Shown here piece after piece: positions 35,001-47,745 of a DNA stretch of 64,000 nucleotides. Location of the stretch: NCBI GenBank assembly GCA_025331565.1, contig JAFREQ010000035.1, positions 1 through 64,000 on the forward strand, written 5' to 3'. This DNA comes from Holacanthus passer (Eukaryota; Chordata; Actinopteri; Pomacanthidae). The notes below the pieces were generated by a model. It did not search any database. It had not been told where the DNA came from and saw only the letters and a program-made list of their open reading frames with translations. Numbering within the stretch: the first letter of the stretch is position 1; the number at the start of each line of letters is the position of its first letter. Made by a program: the position numbers and the translations under genes.

Positions 35001-38000
35001 CATGCTACATTGCAACAGTAGTGCTCTTAATAATATGACCTGTTTAATTCTTGTCATGTGCTCGCTTCATTGCTCATTTTCCTTGAGGGGAAAAGACAGA
35101 CTGTAACACATTTATGAATATTACCCTTCATGGTCATCTGGCATTCTTTAACGCATGGTTGAATCTAGGATTATATTGTAGAGGAAATACAGTGTTGCGT
35201 GAGTGTAGATACATATGACCGGGAAAGAAGAGCCGTGAAGAGAACAGGAGTAGAATGAGCAATCCATCAGCTGCTTTTCCCTGGTTGACTACAGTATTCA
35301 AGCAGGTCACAACCAGTTACCAAGTATGCCACCCACCAGCCAGCCATGAATGAAGTGACACTAAAAACTTTCATCCAGATTTGTGTGTTTATCTTCATCA
35401 ATTTAGGAGGAAAGTTGATGAGACAAGGAAAGAACCATTTAAAATTGTGAATTTGTCACCATCAAATATTTTTCTCTGTGCCATTTTGCCAAGTATTAGT
35501 CAATGGCATGTACTTATTTTGCAACATTCAGATTTATAAACATATATCATCACAGAAATTCAGTGTCTCCACCAGAACAAACAGTTTCACTGATTTATGG
35601 CAGATGCCTGTTAAATCTCACATCCTGTCATCGGCAGAAAGTAACAATGCATTATGGGGGCAGCAGGGGGCAGCAGAATATCACTGTTGTCATTCCAATG
35701 TAGTTTATAGCAGACGAAACTGCTTCCCACTAGAAAACGTTTGAAAAAAAATCTTGATAATTTTGATGCAAAATGCAGATTAGGTAAAAATGACTTCTAT
35801 CTGGTTTATGCGTATACAGGACAGCGAGAAGTTAAGCAAAGGCATTTATTTAACCCTATTGAACAGTAAGCTATTCACCCAGGGTGCAACTGAAATAAGG
35901 GTAACCACAATTGTTTTGATGGGTTTACCTTTAGAGCCTTGTGTCACGTTGTTCTTCTCCCCCGCCTGACTGTTTCTTCTGTAAACTATGTAGAAAAGAC
36001 ACCAAGTCTATAAACAACAACATAATGAGAATGCTTTCTATATTTAAAGACTAACCGAAAAAGAAATTCTTCAAGAAGTTCACTTATAGCCAAGCAACTG
36101 GCTTCAGTAACTCATTAATTTGTTAGTTCAGACGATACATTTTTAATTGTACTGTGTCCAGTTTAGTTTATGACTAATTGTGAATTGCCACAGCATGTGA
36201 AACCTGTGTGATTCAAGTGTTACCCATAACAGTCTTTGAGATTTTCTGTGAATCTTAACGCTTTGTCATTCCCACCTCTGCTGCAGTTTCGTGTGGTGAA
36301 GGAGAATGATGCCACAGTGAATTCCACCTTCATCGTCAAGCCAGACGGGGGCTCTCAGGGGGACGGCATCTACCTCATCCGTGACCCGAGTGACCTAAAG
36401 CTCATGGCGGGTTCACAGGCCAAACACGCTGTAGTCCAGGAGTACATCCATAAGCCGTTACTCATTGACAAGCTCAAGTTTGATATCCGCCTCTACGTGC
36501 TGATAAAGTCTCTGGAGCCATTAGAGATCTACATTGCCAAGGAAGGCCTGACGCGTTTTTGCACCGAGCCCTACCAGGTAGCCATGATGCTACTGCGAAG
36601 CTGTTAATTTGCTTTGATTCCATGTAATATGTTCTTATACTTTATGATAATTAAGGTGACTCTTATTCTGATTGTGTAGGAACCAAGCCAGAAGAATCTG
36701 AGCCATGTCTTCATGCATCTTACAAACTACTCCCTCAACGTCCACAGCGGCAACTTTGTCCACTCAGACAGCCAGAACACAGGCAGCAAGCGCACTCTCT
36801 CCAGCGTGCTGTACAGACTGGCAACTAAAGGTGTAGACATCAAGAAGGTGTGGTCGGACATCATCGCTCTTGTCATCAAGACTGTCATCGCCGTGGTGCC
36901 TGAACTTAAAGTATACTATCAGGCTGATATACCGCCTGGCAAACCGGGACCCACCTGCTTCCAGGTGAGAAGCGTGTAACCAGCCAACTTTGTTGATGTG
37001 GTGATGTGCCAGAATGTAAACAGGCTGGATGTAGATAGTAGCCTTTTGTTACACCCCTCTTATACAATCTACTTTATTCTAAATTAGATATACAAAGTAT
37101 GTAATTAAGGATCTGTTTGTGTCTCAGATATTAGGTTTTGACATCCTGCTGATGAAGAACTTGAAACCAGTATTACTAGAGGTCAACTCCAACCCCAGTA
37201 TGAGAATAGAACATGAACAGGAGGTGAGGGTCAATATCAACATCACTATTGTCACATTCTTGTTATTGTTAGTGTTCATTTTGTTGTAATAAATATTTCT
37301 GTTTGTTTCAGGTGGCACCAGGAGTTTTTGAATATGTTCCTAGTCCAGTTGACAAAGAGGTCAAAGTGGGTGTGATCAGGGACACTCTGCGCCTTATGGA
37401 CCCCGGCCACAGGAAACCTGCAATGTAAATACACACACTTTACACGTATACACACACTTTTACACGCATACACGCACAGTGAGCACACAGTTTGAAGTTG
37501 GAGTTCTTACATCCTCTGCTCTTTGTCTGCTGGTCTTAAGAGTCCACTTTTATAGGGCATGATATCTTACTCTGCCCATCCCTCCTCAGAGCCCTGCTCT
37601 GCACCACTCAACGGCTCCCTATAAGCCTGTTAAATGGAAAAATTAAATTCAGCTGAGCCGTGCTAGATATTCACACATCACTGTATAAGTCTGGTGGCTC
37701 AGTCTCTCTGGCTGACTGGCCCTGTGTGGTGCCTGGCAATAAATCTCCTCTGCCATTAGGGTTTGTGTTTTTTTTCCTCTCTCAATCTGTTTTTCTTCTA
37801 TGACAAGAAGATTTACTGTTTCTATTCTACCACCATCTCTATTTCTTGCCTCTCTCCCTTTTTCTCTCATTCACTCACATCTTTCTTGCTTTTTCTCCAG
37901 ATTATCCTCTATATCAGATATTTGATTTGCTTTGTTCTGCAAGTGAGAGGGATGTCTTCTCGGGGATAATACCCACTTAACTATTACAATCATGACCAGT

Positions 38001-41000
38001 AACATATTGATATAAAGCGCCTGTAATATGTTTAATCCTCGTTCCTCCTGCATTGCTGTATTGTCATCCAGCTGGAATCAGCAGAACCACATCTTATACT
38101 TGTCAGCGTATGAATTAAACTACAGTATAATGCAGTAGACGCATTCAGAATTCTGTTCCTTTAATCGTAATTCCTATCTACATACTTTAAGAGAAGCCTA
38201 ATCCTTGATGTTGACTGAGAGCTCAGGCCCTGAGTCAGTGGGGGTTACTCATAATCTTTCTATCTGTATCTTTACACATTTTTTGAGCTTGAACATTTAA
38301 CCAATTACTCAATTAGTCAACTGACAGAAGATGAAGCTGCACCTACTTTTATGATCAGTTAACCATTTATGTCATTTTTAAAGCAAAAATGTCTGATATT
38401 CTCTCCCTCTAATATCGATATCAGTATCAGCCACAAAAATCTTTGACCTCTTTGAGCTGTAATGAAAGTAACAATTGGTTGCAGCCCTACACAATTTACA
38501 CATTGTAAGCCCTCTAAAGCCAGTTAAGTAGTGGGAGAATATGTTTATGAGTCCAGACTAGAGCGAGGTGCATCACAAAGGAAACGAAAGTGAGCTGTTG
38601 AGACCAGTGACACTGACAAGGACAGGGTTTATGATGTGAGGGAAGTTAAAGTGTCGAGCAATATATTTTTTTACAGTCTTATGTATCTTAACATTTGCAG
38701 GAAGATACCCTGACACTAAACGGGGTGAAAGCATTAATAAACTTTATGGAGATGGGAAAAAATATAATTCCTGGGTAGTTATGTTTATCGTGAGCAATAG
38801 TAACAACAAATTTTGCTGAATGACAATAATGATATACAACCCACATTCCAGAAAAGAAAACACAGTGCAAGCTTTTCCAAAAAATGGATTTCTCATGATC
38901 AACTCCACTGGCTGATTATGGGAAATAAGCAAGGGAGACAATTGGATAACCATTTTCCATTAGAACCAGACAGTCTCATGATTGGCATTCAAACTGTTTT
39001 GACGCCACACTGTCACAAGATAACATAAGGGGGACGGATTGATCTGATTTCTCTTTCTTCTGCAAACTTTCAAAATAATTAACAAGCCGTCTTTGGCAGC
39101 ACAGACAAAATGTTCCCAGCATCGTTACGGGAGGTTAAGTAATTTGTTTACTGCACAGATGGTCTACCAGCAAGTAAATATACTTGTGTTGTGGTTGCTG
39201 ACAGCTGTTCAGCAGTGGGATGGATGGGATTCAGTCATTCAGAGCGCAGAGTTTAGACTAAAGTCACTGCCATATGAATCTGACTTGTGGAGATGAAGTG
39301 AAAGAGAGGTGAGAACTGACCAGGCACACGATACAAAGGTACAGCTGAGTGAAAAAAATGGTGCTGCTATTTAAAAGAGACGGAGTGAGAGCTTATGTAA
39401 GAGAGAGAAATAAATATGAAATGGCAGAAAAGGGGGGGATAAATGGCATTTTGGAGAAAAGAGGGGAGAGAAAAATGAGGAATTATGAGGAGGAGGGTGT
39501 GATGGTATCAGTGACTCTCAGACATGTACTTTTGGAACCCAGCTCATTAATCCTGTGTATAATGTCTCTGAGGGTGATTTATGAGCCATTATGAAAGGTG
39601 TGAGTGTGGGTGAGAACAAAAAAGCTGAAATTCATCGGCGCTCATACCTTAAAATAGGGCGCAAGGGACATGACTGCGAAAGCATCATCTGCATAAAAAA
39701 AAATAATTCATGCAGAGGTGGATTTGAGTGCCGTCCAACCAAACTAAGGTTGAACTATGTTTCCAAAATGCAGCGTTTTTAAAGTTGAGACCTTTTCTTG
39801 TTGTGTTGCTGTGGAAGCTTTGAATAAGCCCCATTTTAATCATGCAATAACTGCTTTTTTTATTGGCCACTTGAGGGCAGCAAAAACAAGCTGTGAGCTC
39901 AGCATTGACAAATCAACACCTTTAAGTTGATATGGTGAAGTTAAAGGTGTTGAATGACAACATCAAGCAGTTATGGAGCAACAATATCGTTTGGTCTCTA
40001 CCAGCAACTGAGGAAAAGATGTCTCTTCACTTGCTAACATAGCTGTATGCTGTGTTTACCAGCTCGTCACTGTGTCTGTCTGTCGTTTGATGCTGAGCAG
40101 GTAGTGTACAGTCGGCCTTTTAGAGATTTTGAAAATATCTGCCTGCTGCATCAGAAAATATCACTGTGAGAGTGAACCAAAGCCAAATGAGCTGAAACTG
40201 TCTTCAAAGAAATGACAGATGCAGATTTGGATAATTATTCTTTTTAAGCTTACTCGCAACTCTTCTCATATTGTCATTTGAACATTGTTATTATAAAAAG
40301 ATATTGATTATAGCAGTGTTTTCTGTTTCTTGTGGTTGTGTGGATACAAACAAGTGAAAAAAGGAGGGGGCGTTAAATCATTTACACACACAAAAGGTTC
40401 ATTGTTACCTGTGGGAGTCGTTATCCTCACTTTGTGATTTGGTGTGACTTGTGCTCTGTGAAAAGCTCAGGCAATAAATTCAGATTTCTGAAATGGACAC
40501 TTGATTTCTTTTCATTTACACACCGGGAACCTTTTAAGACTTTTGACAGTGTGCAAAAGCTTTGTAGATTTATTCACCAGGAGGCCAGAAAAAGCATTTA
40601 TGCCAGTTAATGACAGCTGAATTGGGCCTCGTCCTCTTTGCATCCACTGAACTAACATTAGCCACCGGGTCTCGGTATGTCTTTTTAATAACCTGCCATT
40701 CTTCACCTTTTACCCTCTCGCCTCGCCTCCATCATTTCCTTTCTCCGTCGGCTGGGAATGTTTGGAGACATCCCTTCACTGTCTGTCTGGCTGTCAGCTT
40801 CTGTTGAAGACGTGTCCGTTTTTAGCCGAGCCTGTCCTGTCTAAATAGATGTGGGTGGTGTCCCTCTGGCTGCTTAGGGATGATTGATTCTATTAAACAT
40901 TCAGCAGTGCTCTCTCAGTGCCATTCACACTGCTTACTAATTCATGGAGAAAGAAACTGCCTCATAAAAGTCAGCAGTACTGTATCCCCTATACTTGAAT

Positions 41001-44000
41001 GTGCCTTTGTGTATTTCTCTTTCTTGCTTGTGTGTTTGCATGGATGTACGAGTTGTTTCTAAAGGCCCCGCACACCCACACGGTGTTTTCACTCATTCTG
41101 GCTGATGTAACCTGCTCAGGTTGCTATGATGGGAATTATTTGAGGTCACTGGACTTCGTGAACTATTAAGGTGGAAAGGTGAAATTGGTACAGCCCCACA
41201 ACAACAGGTGCAGCATAGCTAACATGAGGGGGAGGGAGACGTCAATCAAGAACAGTGTGCACACATTCATGAGGGTAAAAACGCTCTATGTCTGGATCCC
41301 AGTCATTTTCTCTGAAAAGTGGCAATATGGCAGAAATATGCAGGGAAGAAAACTACAGCTTTCAAACATGGATGTAAACCGAGAGAATTTCAATCTGAAA
41401 ATCATCGGCTTTGCAAATATTTTATAAGGAAAGAAAAGTATTCAACACATTTGTAAAGCATTGATGATACACACTATGCCTTTTGGTGAGACTCTAAGCA
41501 GGATTTTGTTCAAAGGGCAACTCCTCAGGGTATCTTTAATTTTTATTGGATCTGATTGATCAAATTCTGATATTGCAAAAAGTCCCTTTAGAGTTTTTGT
41601 GATGATCAGAAAAATGTATTCGGCCATGAGGAATATTAATTGTGAAAAAAAAGTCTTAAAGTTGTTTATTCAAGGAAGGTTGAACTGAAACATCTTGGAT
41701 GAGAGGCAAAATGTCTTCAAGTATCTACAACCAGATTCAACCCTCCGTGAATAACCAGGACTGGTTATTACTTTTAACTTTCTCACTAAAACTCATTGTG
41801 TGTAGCCTACCAGACATGTTGAACACATTTCCTACCTCATAAAACATTTGCAAAGCCTTTCTTTTAATATTTTGAAACTAATTTGTACTTCCATCTCTTT
41901 GTGCCTTGTGAGCACCTTTGTCCCACAGGAGAGTGATGGCTTTAGTCTGAGGACTTCTTTTGACCAAACTTCAGTAACTGACATAAGTGTTTTGTTTTTT
42001 TATGTCCACCTTAGCTTTCAAAGCATCAAAGGTGATGTCCGTTATTTACCTCTAAAAGCATAATTTGTCCACCATCAGTAGTTGCTAATGATTTGCCAAT
42101 ATGGGTCTTTGTCCAAGGGCAGGCTTTCATTGACTGATGTTCTATAGAGAATAAAACAAAGATCCACTCGAGCTTTTCAAGAGGCATCACCTGAGTAAAC
42201 AGTGTGTTATGAGTCACTGCTCCCATCAAAAATCCTTCCTCTGCTTTGTTTTAGTATCCAAACTTGGTGAAAGAAGAAACTTTCTCTTCATAAGAATTCA
42301 AAGCTGATCTTGAAAGTCTAAATGCACAAAACCTGCAGCATGTAGACGCATCTTGCTTGTGATGCAGTTAAATGTTGTTGACGTAAGCAGAGACATTAAA
42401 AAGGCTGAACGGAGGCTGCAAGATGAGCGAATGAAAAGTTATTTATCCTTCATACAACGTTACTCTCCCTGTTTCCCCTGCCAAGCCAGACTGTAAGTGC
42501 AGACTCAAGTGAAAAGCCTGGTGCATTTATCTACCTCAGGTGGTTGGCTATCTGTTACTCAGCTGACAAAAGCTCTCTGGGTCGCCCTTATGGTCCTGTG
42601 CTTCAGTCCTGCAGGGCTTGAAGGCCATTACTCAGCCCTAATGCAAGACAGCACAAAAAGCAGTCTTTAAATCTCCAGAGCTGCTGGTTAAAGGCTTCGT
42701 CAACGTGTTGATAAAATAGTAATAATAAATGTCATTGAAATACAGTGTAGCGAAATTTATGATAATCTGTTGTTTCTGTCCTGTCATTTCATAGCCAAAG
42801 TTCCCAACCGAGGGCCGGTGGGTTTGAAGACGGGGAGGAGATTACCACAGAGGCGGAGACGCAGGAGAGGAGCCCGGACGAAGCTCTGCCCTCGCTGTGT
42901 CTGAAGCAGGTCTACCCCAAGTACAGCAAACAGTTCAACTACCTGCGGCTGGTGGAGCGAATCGCAGCTCTGTTCATACGCTTCCTCGGGGTCAAGGGCA
43001 ACATGCGTCTGGGCCCCACTGCCTTCCGAACCTTCATCAGGTACAAAGTTTATTTATTCATTTTATGGGATCCCTATTAGCTTCCTGGGGTCCACATTTA
43101 CACAAAAAAAAATTAAAGGTGGATAAATCAAAGCAGCTCATCTCAACGCAACACAACCAAATCAACTATGAGAAACTATAAATTATTTCAATAAATTGTT
43201 CATATTACCACATATGATATAAACAAAATGAGGGCAGCAGTAACATCAGTGGACAGTGACACCTACGGCAGCCTGCTGCACAACACAAGAACCACAGAGT
43301 TTGATCAACAACCCTATTAGCTTTCCTGCTAAAGTCTCCTCATCGAACTCCCAAACAAGAACAAGCCTCTTGTCCTGCACCTTAGCTTCTTGAAGGAGCC
43401 ACCAAACACTTAACACCAGCAAAAATCAGTGTGTTGACTTGGCAACTTAAAATTAGAACTTAAACTTAAAAAGAAATCAGTTATTGTAAAAGCTATGTCA
43501 GAGTGATGATGGAAATAATAGGCAATTCTGCTTATCAGGCAACTTTTTCTTTCTTTTAGTAATAATAAAATGACATATGTACTACGACAATACTTTTTAA
43601 AAAAACACAAGATTTCCTGATTTTTCTTTCTTTTTTTTTAGGACCTGTAAACTGAGCAACAGTAATTTCACCATGGCTTCAGTGGACATCCTCTACATAG
43701 ACATCACACGTCGTTGGTCAGGAGCGTTGTCCGACTCTAGAGAAGCAGGTAATACGCACACACACACACGCATAGACACATACACGCGAAAAAAAACAAC
43801 CTCCACAAAGAAACAACATGTAGAGGACAGAGAGCCGTGCGTCCTCCGGGCTCGGAGCAAATAATGTGCTAGCAGATAATTGCGTGTCATTTTTTGTCAG
43901 ATTCTCTCTGACACTGTGCTACCATAATTGAAATGAGCTGAGATCACAATGTGACAACGAAGAGAGTATCCGACATGAATTATTCAGACGTTGCACCTTG

Positions 44001-45463
44001 CAAGGAATGTTTGCGAGGCGAAGCGGATGGATGGAGATCACATGGACCAGGATGGAAGGGCCTGTACAGAGGAGATTGTGGGCTGAATTTAGAATGAGCT
44101 CATATGTATTCAGGGAGACTGAAGGCAGAGTCTGTTATTTCTGTGTATGTGCATAGGAGAATTTGTGGGCAACCAAGAAAAGGCATAAAACTTGTATTTA
44201 CAATTTTTTTTTTTTTTAAGTTTTGTTTGGGATATGCAGCAAAGTTTTCAAAGGACACATGAAGGAATTTATGTTAATGCTGACTTGCACCAGACTCTTC
44301 TTGTGATCTGTAACAATGTTAATAATTCCACAGCAAATAACCTCCCAACTCCCACCATGTTGGTCAGGTCTGGCATCTCATTGCCTTTTTTCACTCTATG
44401 GATTCCTGGGTTTTCTGCACGTGTGTCTTCCTCCTCTAGGTCGAGAATAACAGAGGCTGCAGTCGGAAACATTAAGGAGACCTTTGGGTGTAAAAAATCA
44501 GCTCATTGCTCAGCTCATGCTCTTGTTTTGTCATTCATTCTCTGACCTTCGGTTGCTCTGGCCTTGCCCCCCCTTAGGCAAGACCTGAAAATTGTAAAAG
44601 TAAAATGATCACATCGGCTCGTCTCATCATCTTTACCCTTTAAAAGCAGCAGCAGTTCAGTGGTTTAATGAGCTGAGAGAAGGGCGCAAGCTGGTATCCT
44701 GAAGGAAACTCTTCTTCTCTCGCAGGCAAAACCATACAGTTAATACAGTATATATCAAGATGAATATACAGCAGTAATTTTATCTAGATTATTATGCTGA
44801 GCTTCAAATTCCAAATATGCTTTCAAGGGCAGATGGAGTTACATGACAGAATTTTGATTATACAGAGAAAATTCGGTTTGGAGATTTTCTTGAAGTCAAA
44901 AAATATATTCACTATAGTTAATATATAACTTGTCTCACTTGAATCTGAGCCCAAAGAAAAAACTACTGTATAGAAGGTCAATTACCATAATATCCCTGTG
45001 TGTCAGAACAGAAAGATCACACATTTTTGTTTAACTCATGTTTTTGTCAAACATAATTGTTTCATTTAAAATTGCATTTTTGTTTTATTTTTATATTACC
45101 TCGTACAAATTTCTCCAGTCTCACCTAACTCACACTTTCTGTTTTTCAGGTATGGGACTACAAGCATTTGTGGAAGCCTTTTTCTACCTGGCAGGTCGCC
45201 GGTTCAAATCCCTGGCGATGAGGGAGCAGGTAGCATCTCTGTTGGAGCTGTGCGAGGCTCAGCTGGAGTCCCAGTCGGGCGTCGAAGACAGACGCTCTGT
45301 GAGCTGCAGCCGGGCGCTGCCGCGAGCCAACAAGACTCAGACGCTCGGCCTCAGCAACCCTCAGCTCAACTCCCCGGCTCCCCTGCGAAGATCCTCCAGC
45401 CAGGACTACCGGCTGCATCAAAGACTGAAGCCTCGCACACTCAGGGCCAACGTGGACAACTGA
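29090..45463 (+). CDS. ttll11: Tubulin polyglutamylase TTLL11, 10 coding exons
   Basis: Exons: 29090-29602, 33467-33566, 34020-34153, 36287-36577, 36680-36964, 37128-37223, 37312-37424, 42795-43040, 43642-43748 and 45150-45463. All introns are GT-AG, phases agree, and the product is 732 residues. The order of landmarks follows human TTLL11: AKTSLEALKLSIKQLKWKE, CDIYWHGVSFHDN, FPEEYDFYPRSWILP, FIVKPDGGSQGDGIYLI, DKLKFDIRLYVL, MHLTNYSLNVHSGNFVHSD, GVDIKKVWSDII, then VLLEVNSNPSMRIEHE. The ATP-grasp/TTL core has the nucleotide-binding Lys near residue 267, D446 and the E459-x-N461 metal pair, so it looks catalytically intact. TTLL11 adds glutamate chains to tubulin tails in cilia and spindles. 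The first 150 residues are disordered and poorly conserved. The C-terminal part (VKVGVIRDTLRLMDP, then YSKQFNYLRLVERIAALF) corresponds to the basic microtubule-binding region. The start at 29090 follows an upstream ORF stop. Confidence 0.95.
29896..30130. repeat. AT-rich inverted-repeat element, copy 5 of 8
   Basis: A near full-length copy in ttll11 intron 1. It starts AGAGCTGCAACGATTAATCA, contains 'gctggttccagcttctaaaa' and 'gccctgggctctgggaaatg', and ends with 'gattaatcgataattgaaat'. Its complementary ends could fold back. Confidence 0.75.
30900..31062. repeat. AT-rich inverted-repeat element, copy 6 of 8
   Basis: Contains 'gaaaataatcattagttgca' and ends GCAGCTCTAAT, the mirror of the family's start. 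It lies 770 bases after copy 5 in the same intron; its 5' half is truncated or diverged. Confidence 0.65.
31290..32600. promoter_or_regulatory. Candidate conserved noncoding region, ttll11 intron 1
   Basis: This stretch lacks recognised repeats, is balanced in base content and is dense in homeodomain-type ATTA/TAAT words. Examples are 'gatgcaattaatacctgc', 'caaattaattagacatcc' and 'tgctaattcattaatgag' (about 31355, 32330, 32450). TTLL11 introns lie in the LHX6-linked neighbourhood in human, where bystander introns may hold enhancers. That link is inference; conservation was not measured. Confidence 0.35.
38295..38495. repeat. AT-rich inverted-repeat element, copy 7 of 8
   Basis: In ttll11 intron 7. 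Landmarks 'ttactcaattagtcaactga', 'aaagcaaaaatgtctgatat' and 'acaattggttgcagccctac' place it in the family. More diverged than the copy at 29896. Confidence 0.6.
43045..43330. mobile_element. LINE-tail-like dispersed repeat in ttll11 intron 8
   Basis: The block 'gggatccctattagcttcct' followed by 'ggggtccac' is a familiar fish repeat motif (usual form: ATCCCCATTAGC...TTCTTCCTGGGGTCCAC), from memory part of a non-LTR element's 3' region. The A-rich stretch after it and a second 'cctattagctttcct' at about 43312 suggest two fragments. No coding part. Confidence 0.55.
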
Positions 45464-45849
45464 CGAGAGAGAGAGAGGCCTTCTGCTATGTCTGAACAGT
45501 GTGATCCAGTCAGGAGGAGGATAAGGCTGCTTTTAATATACTTACTGATTCTACAGGGCAGCTATTTGCTTCCCTTCACCTTTGTCTGGCAACACGTACA
45601 CCGACACAAGCTTTCTTTTCAGGGATAACATTAAATGCTCCAGCTTTACATTCAGTGCATTTTACACACATTACGCAAACATAAATGGGTGTAAGGAAAG
45701 CGTCGTTAGTGTGTGTATATTATTCTTGAATTTGCACAACTCTTTGAATTATTACATTTGCACAGAAATGGATGTGAGGGCGACTGAGCATTTGTATGAG
45801 CATATTGTGTATGCATGTGTGTGTGTGTGTGTGTACTGTACTATATTTA

Positions 45850-46270
45850 TTTGTGTTTAGCTCAATGGCGAAAGCCTATTTTACAGCCCGTGGCTCAGCT
45901 GTGCGTCCCGGCTCCATGAGGCCATTAGTGATGAGTTAAGTGAATAAGTATTCAAAGGGAAAAGGCCGCGCCGCCACTTATCCTCTTTCAGTTCAGCAGC
46001 TATTCCAGTCAGGCAGCCTCAGACCTCCAGCGAACATGTTTTTAGGATGATTATTTCGTAGCCACAAAACTGCCACTGGCAATTAATTACTTCAGTAATT
46101 GCATGGCACAAAATTTCACAATTTTGACGGCTGCATTGTGTCTTTAATGTGATTCAGACGGCTTTTGTAATAAAACCTTAACCAATGAAATAACTGCCAC
46201 TGGTGGAATCCAATCAGAAAGGTCGTAATCATCGCAGTCATTTCAGATTAATTACATTATAGTTACTCAC
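45850..46270. promoter_or_regulatory. Candidate conserved noncoding element 3' of ttll11
   Basis: Low-repeat sequence with nested palindromic homeodomain-like words: 'ggcaattaattacttcagta' directly followed by 'attgcatggcac' at about 46078-46109, and 'cagattaattacattatag' at about 46244. GC-rich segments alternate with these. It does not look like ordinary teleost spacer, and a developmental enhancer is plausible. Conservation was not measured. Confidence 0.4.
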
Positions 46271-46380
46271 ACTGTATAGATTTACACTAAGATTAAAGAT
46301 TAAATTCATTTTGCACATGCAGACCAGGCCTTATTGATGAGGCCAGCTTTTTTTTTTTTTGTGGCATGAGGTTTTAGTTT

Positions 46381-46650
46381 GGAGTGTCTCTAAAAGTTTG
46401 CGTCCGTTGTTGGACCTGCACGCCTCAGGGTCCTGGAGGAGAACAGGTCCTGGAGGGACGGCAGATTGCAGCCGATCACCTTCTCACTAGAGTGAATGAT
46501 TCGCTGCAGTCGGCTCTAGCAGCAGACTAGATGATGGAGCAGGTGAGGGTGGATTCTGTGATAGTGTAGAAGTGCACCTTCACAGATAGGTGGAACTTTT
46601 TCTGCCACAGGAAGTACATCCTCTGCTGTACTTCCTGCGGCACAGTGAAC
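46381..46650 (-). mobile_element. Non-LTR retrotransposon fragment (3' end of RT ORF)
   Basis: On the minus strand the pieces QQRMYFL, then VHFYTITESTLT, then LQRII-SSEKVIGCNLPSL follow in order but in more than one frame. They resemble the C-terminal end of the reverse transcriptase ORF of a widespread fish LINE (usual form QRMYFLRQLKKF...IIRSAEKVIGCNLPSLQDLY). Stops and frame changes show it is dead. It lies 920 bases downstream of the ttll11 stop. Confidence 0.65.
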
Positions 46651-47745
46651 ATCATCAAGTGTGATGTGTTACACAAAAGAACGCTTATTTCTTAAACACT
46701 GCGACGTGGGCAGCTGTTGAACACAGTGAATTACACATGTTAAAGATTTCTGTTATGCATATTGTAGGACTAACATATTTACTGCAGTATGTATCTGATA
46801 ACACAAAGTAAATTTATGAGGATGTTAACAGTGATCAATCATGAATGAAATTGATAGCACTGCAAAAAATAAAGTTAACTTTGCTCTTTGACCTGAAGAT
46901 GTGTGTCTGTGTGTTGTTTTGACCACAACTGCTTTGATATCTCCAGATATTTAAAAAAAAAAAAACACTAATTCACGCTCTTCCTTTTTTTATTACAAAT
47001 TATTTTTAATCTTATTAACCAAATATGCAAATATGTTTGAGCAAATAATGCAAAAACTACATGTATGATACTGCAGATTTACTGTACAACTCCTCATTAT
47101 TGTCCTCCCTCGGAGTCATTTCCCCTACGGCCTCATTAAAGGCCACCATTTGTCACATCATTAAGGGATGATATGTCACATAATGGCAGCACTGTTGGCA
47201 GTTTGTGCTATTTGTGCTCTGTCTCGAACAAGGCCGATCGACGAGCCTGAAATAGCTCCGTTTTTTGTATGTTTTAAGACCTTAGATATGTTTCACAGCA
47301 CAACCATCTGCCAATGTTTCCTCGACCTTCTGTCGCGGAGGCTGGCGATGCCGCTTGATGCTGCAGCTTCAGTGTCTTTACTCTTCAGTTTTGTGTGTTG
47401 TTGCCCAGTGTTTCAACAGCTGAGGCGTCAGTCACCAGTCTAAAATTATTATATTTCACCTTTCAGCTTCCATTGATATTTTGTGCTAGTTTGTACATGA
47501 GAGATACAACTTGACTTTTCCTTGACTTTGGTCGGTGGTGCTCCTGAAAGCAAAGCCTGTAAATACAAGATATAAAAGTTATTTTTAGCAGCTAAACACT
47601 GATTAGTCTACAGTACTCAGATTCTTTCACCAAAATATAAGTAGTAATACTACAATATAAAAGTACTGCATTACAGGGAAACTTTATATTATTATATATT
47701 TGTACACATCTTGGTGGATTATTATTTTTATAGATGATTCATGTG

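Larger units (their letters stand above)
45464..46890 (+). other. ttll11: ttll11 3' UTR and poly(A) candidates
   Basis: After the stop at 45463, AATAAA occurs at 46169-46174 and 46868-46873. The region holds a short TG repeat at about 45817-45833, a candidate conserved element (45850-46270) and, between the two hexamers, a LINE fragment. The first hexamer would place the end before the LINE remnant. Which is used is unknown. Confidence 0.4.

Noticed and set aside
45196..45216. tRNA-like B box (GGTTCAAATCC)
   Set aside because: It lies inside ttll11 exon 10 in a frame that matches the human protein, and no A box or cloverleaf surrounds it.
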